DNA from: an uncultured Beijerinckiaceae bacterium
Lineage (GTDB): Bacteria; Pseudomonadota; Alphaproteobacteria; Rhizobiales; Beijerinckiaceae
Assembly (NCBI GenBank): GCA_937863205.1
Contig: CALMGA010000430.1
Location: 1-12,103, forward strand
Reading direction: 5' to 3'
DNA: 12,103 nt
Under the pieces are notes generated by a model that was given only the letters and a program-made list of their open reading frames with translations, ran no database searches and had not been told where the DNA came from. Below, piece by piece: positions 10,876-12,103 of this stretch (position 1 is the first letter of the stretch; each line of letters starts with the position of its first letter). Made by a program: the position numbers and the translations under genes.

Positions 10876-12103
10876 ATGCGTCGGACCGATCGAGACCAGG
10901 CCCCCTTCGCCACGCAAAAACCGGCGCTGTACGGCCCGGTGCCGGCGGAGGCGACCGAAATGTCGACGCCCGGGGCCGCGCCCTCCCCGATGATGGCGCA
11001 GTACCTCGCCATCAAGGCCGACCACCCCGACGCCCTGTTGTTCTACCGGATGGGCGATTTCTACGAGCTGTTCTTCGACGATGCCGCCGTGGCGGCGAAA
11101 GTGCTCAACATCGTGCTGACGCGGCGCGGGCGGCACGACAACGCCGACATCCCGATGTGCGGCGTCCCGGTAGAGCGTCACGAGGATTATCTCCACCGCC
11201 TGATCGGGGCCGGCCACCGCGTCGCCATCTGCGAGCAGACGGAGGATCCGGCCGAAGCCAAGAAGCGCGGGGGCAAGTCGGTGGTCCGCCGCGCCGTTGT
11301 GCGGCTGGTGACGCCCGGCACGCTGACGGAGGAGCGCCTGCTGGAGCCGACCGCCGCGAACTGGCTCGTGGCCCTGGCGCGGGCGCGCGATGCCGACGGG
11401 TCGTGGCGCTACGGCATCGCGGCCGTCGACATCTCCACCGCCGCCTTCGAGGTGTGCGACGCGGCCATCGGTGGGCTCGGCGGCGAGATCGGGCGCCTCG
11501 ATCCGCGCGAGATCCTGGTTCCCGACGCGCTGGCCTCGGTGCCGGAGGTCGCGCGCGTGCTCGGCGAGGTCAGCGCCCCGGTGACCCGCATCGGCCATGG
11601 GCCGGGTCATTCGCCGGGCTCGGCCGAGCGTCGCCTCGCCGACTGGTTCGGCCTTGCCACCCTGGACGGTCTGGGCGGCCTGTCGCCGGCCGAGGTCGCG
11701 GCGGCGGCCACCGCCGTCGTCTACCTCGACAGGACGCAATGCCGGGAAACCGGCGGCGCCCGGCCCCGGCTCGACCCGCCGACCACGAGGCGCTGCACCG
11801 GCACGGTGGAGATCGACATGGCGACGCGCGCCAACCTTGAACTCGACCGCACGCTCGGCGGCACGCGCGAGGGCTCGCTGCTGCACGCGGTCGACCGCTG
11901 CGTCACCGCCGCCGGCAGCCGGCTGCTGGCCGGACGTTTGGCGAGCCCGCTGCTGGCGCGCGGGGCCATCGAGGCCCGCCTGGCGGCGGTGGCGTTTTTC
12001 GTCGAAGCACCGGATACGCGCGCCGACGCGCGCACCCTGCTCAAGGGGGCGCCGGACCTGCCGCGCGCGCTCGGCCGGCTCGCGCTCGCCCGCGCCGCCG
12101 CCG
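10876..12103 (+). CDS. mutS: DNA mismatch repair protein MutS (N-terminal part, cut by window edge)
   Basis: MutS recognises base mismatches after replication and recruits MutL; it is a cytosolic, DNA-bound dimer. The first 409 codons are present and the frame is open at the right edge. Domain I contains the mismatch-wedging FYE in YRMGDFYELF (residues 62-64), followed by RRGRHDNADIPMCGVPV and VAICEQTEDP. The linker VRRAVVRLVTPGT leads to the connector domain. The core/lever region begins at ATRANLELDRTLGG and continues with GSLLHAVDRCVTAAGSRLLAGRLASPL. The ATPase and clamp parts lie beyond the window. About 38 Pro/Ala-rich residues precede the MMAQYLAIKADHPDALLFYRMG block, a little longer than in enterobacterial MutS and common in alphaproteobacteria. 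ATG 10876 is used; ATG 10852, in frame, would add 8 residues. Confidence 0.95.
   Translation, partial: MRRTDRDQAPFATQKPALYGPVPAEATEMSTPGAAPSPMMAQYLAIKADHPDALLFYRMGDFYELFFDDAAVAAKVLNIVLTRRGRHDNADIPMCGVPVERHEDYLHRLIGAGHRVAICEQTEDPAEAKKRGGKSVVRRAVVRLVTPGTLTEERLLEPTAANWLVALARARDADGSWRYGIAAVDISTAAFEVCDAAIGGLGGEIGRLDPREILVPDALASVPEVARVLGEVSAPVTRIGHGPGHSPGSAERRLADWFGLATLDGLGGLSPAEVAAAATAVVYLDRTQCRETGGARPRLDPPTTRRCTGTVEIDMATRANLELDRTLGGTREGSLLHAVDRCVTAAGSRLLAGRLASPLLARGAIEARLAAVAFFVEAPDTRADARTLLKGAPDLPRALGRLALARAAA

Noticed and set aside
10318..11886. 522-residue open frame antisense to mutS, the repeat and the thioesterase
   Set aside because: It spans a repeat element and two real genes. Its composition is Arg/Gly/Ala/His rich and it has no domain. 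The frame is open only because of high GC.
1..12103. CRISPR array, toxin-antitoxin pair, defence island, integrase or transposase, tRNA
   Set aside because: I looked for regular spacers, small paired genes, known defence domains, transposase motifs and tRNA-like folds between genes and saw none.

Overview
The window is GC-rich (about 70%) chromosomal DNA. The gene types, their order and the repeat elements point to an alphaproteobacterium, most likely of the order Hyphomicrobiales (Rhizobiales), possibly near the Xanthobacteraceae. That placement is an inference from gene families, a putative EcfG-type stress promoter and an intergenic repeat. No marker gene here fixes the species. I see no transposase, phage, tRNA, rRNA or CRISPR array, so this reads as core genome rather than an accessory island.

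Layout. (1) 1-1702, minus strand: a MoxR-family AAA+ ATPase gene followed by a DUF58 gene that runs off the left edge, a common chaperone/von Willebrand-type pair. (2) 1703-3560, plus strand: a divergent control region; a small exported cysteine-rich protein with a symmetric twin CX3C pattern, read from a TTG start; a palindromic repeat element that begins on its stop codon; a HAD-IA phosphatase; and a 79-residue exported Gly/Ala/Ser/Lys-rich protein whose promoter looks like a general-stress (EcfG) promoter. (3) 3679-7904, minus strand: rsmB (16S rRNA m5C methyltransferase), a heparinase II/III-family protein and purQ (purine synthesis) in one direction. (4) 8112-10124, plus strand: kup, a potassium uptake permease, divergent from rsmB. 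(5) 10167-10610, minus strand: a PaaI-type hotdog thioesterase convergent with kup. (6) 10648-10756: a second copy of the repeat element. (7) 10876-end, plus strand: the N-terminal 409 codons of mutS (mismatch repair), cut by the window edge.

Most genes are housekeeping (rRNA modification, purine synthesis, K+ uptake, mismatch repair). Four points stand out: the mirror-symmetric cysteine spacing of the small exported protein; the EcfG-like promoter in front of the second small exported protein; the two diverged copies of one structured repeat whose core stems show compensatory base changes; and purQ sitting behind rsmB and the heparinase gene, where from memory many Rhizobiales carry purH. 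Long open frames antisense to kup, mutS, the HAD gene and others are explained by the GC content and were left out.
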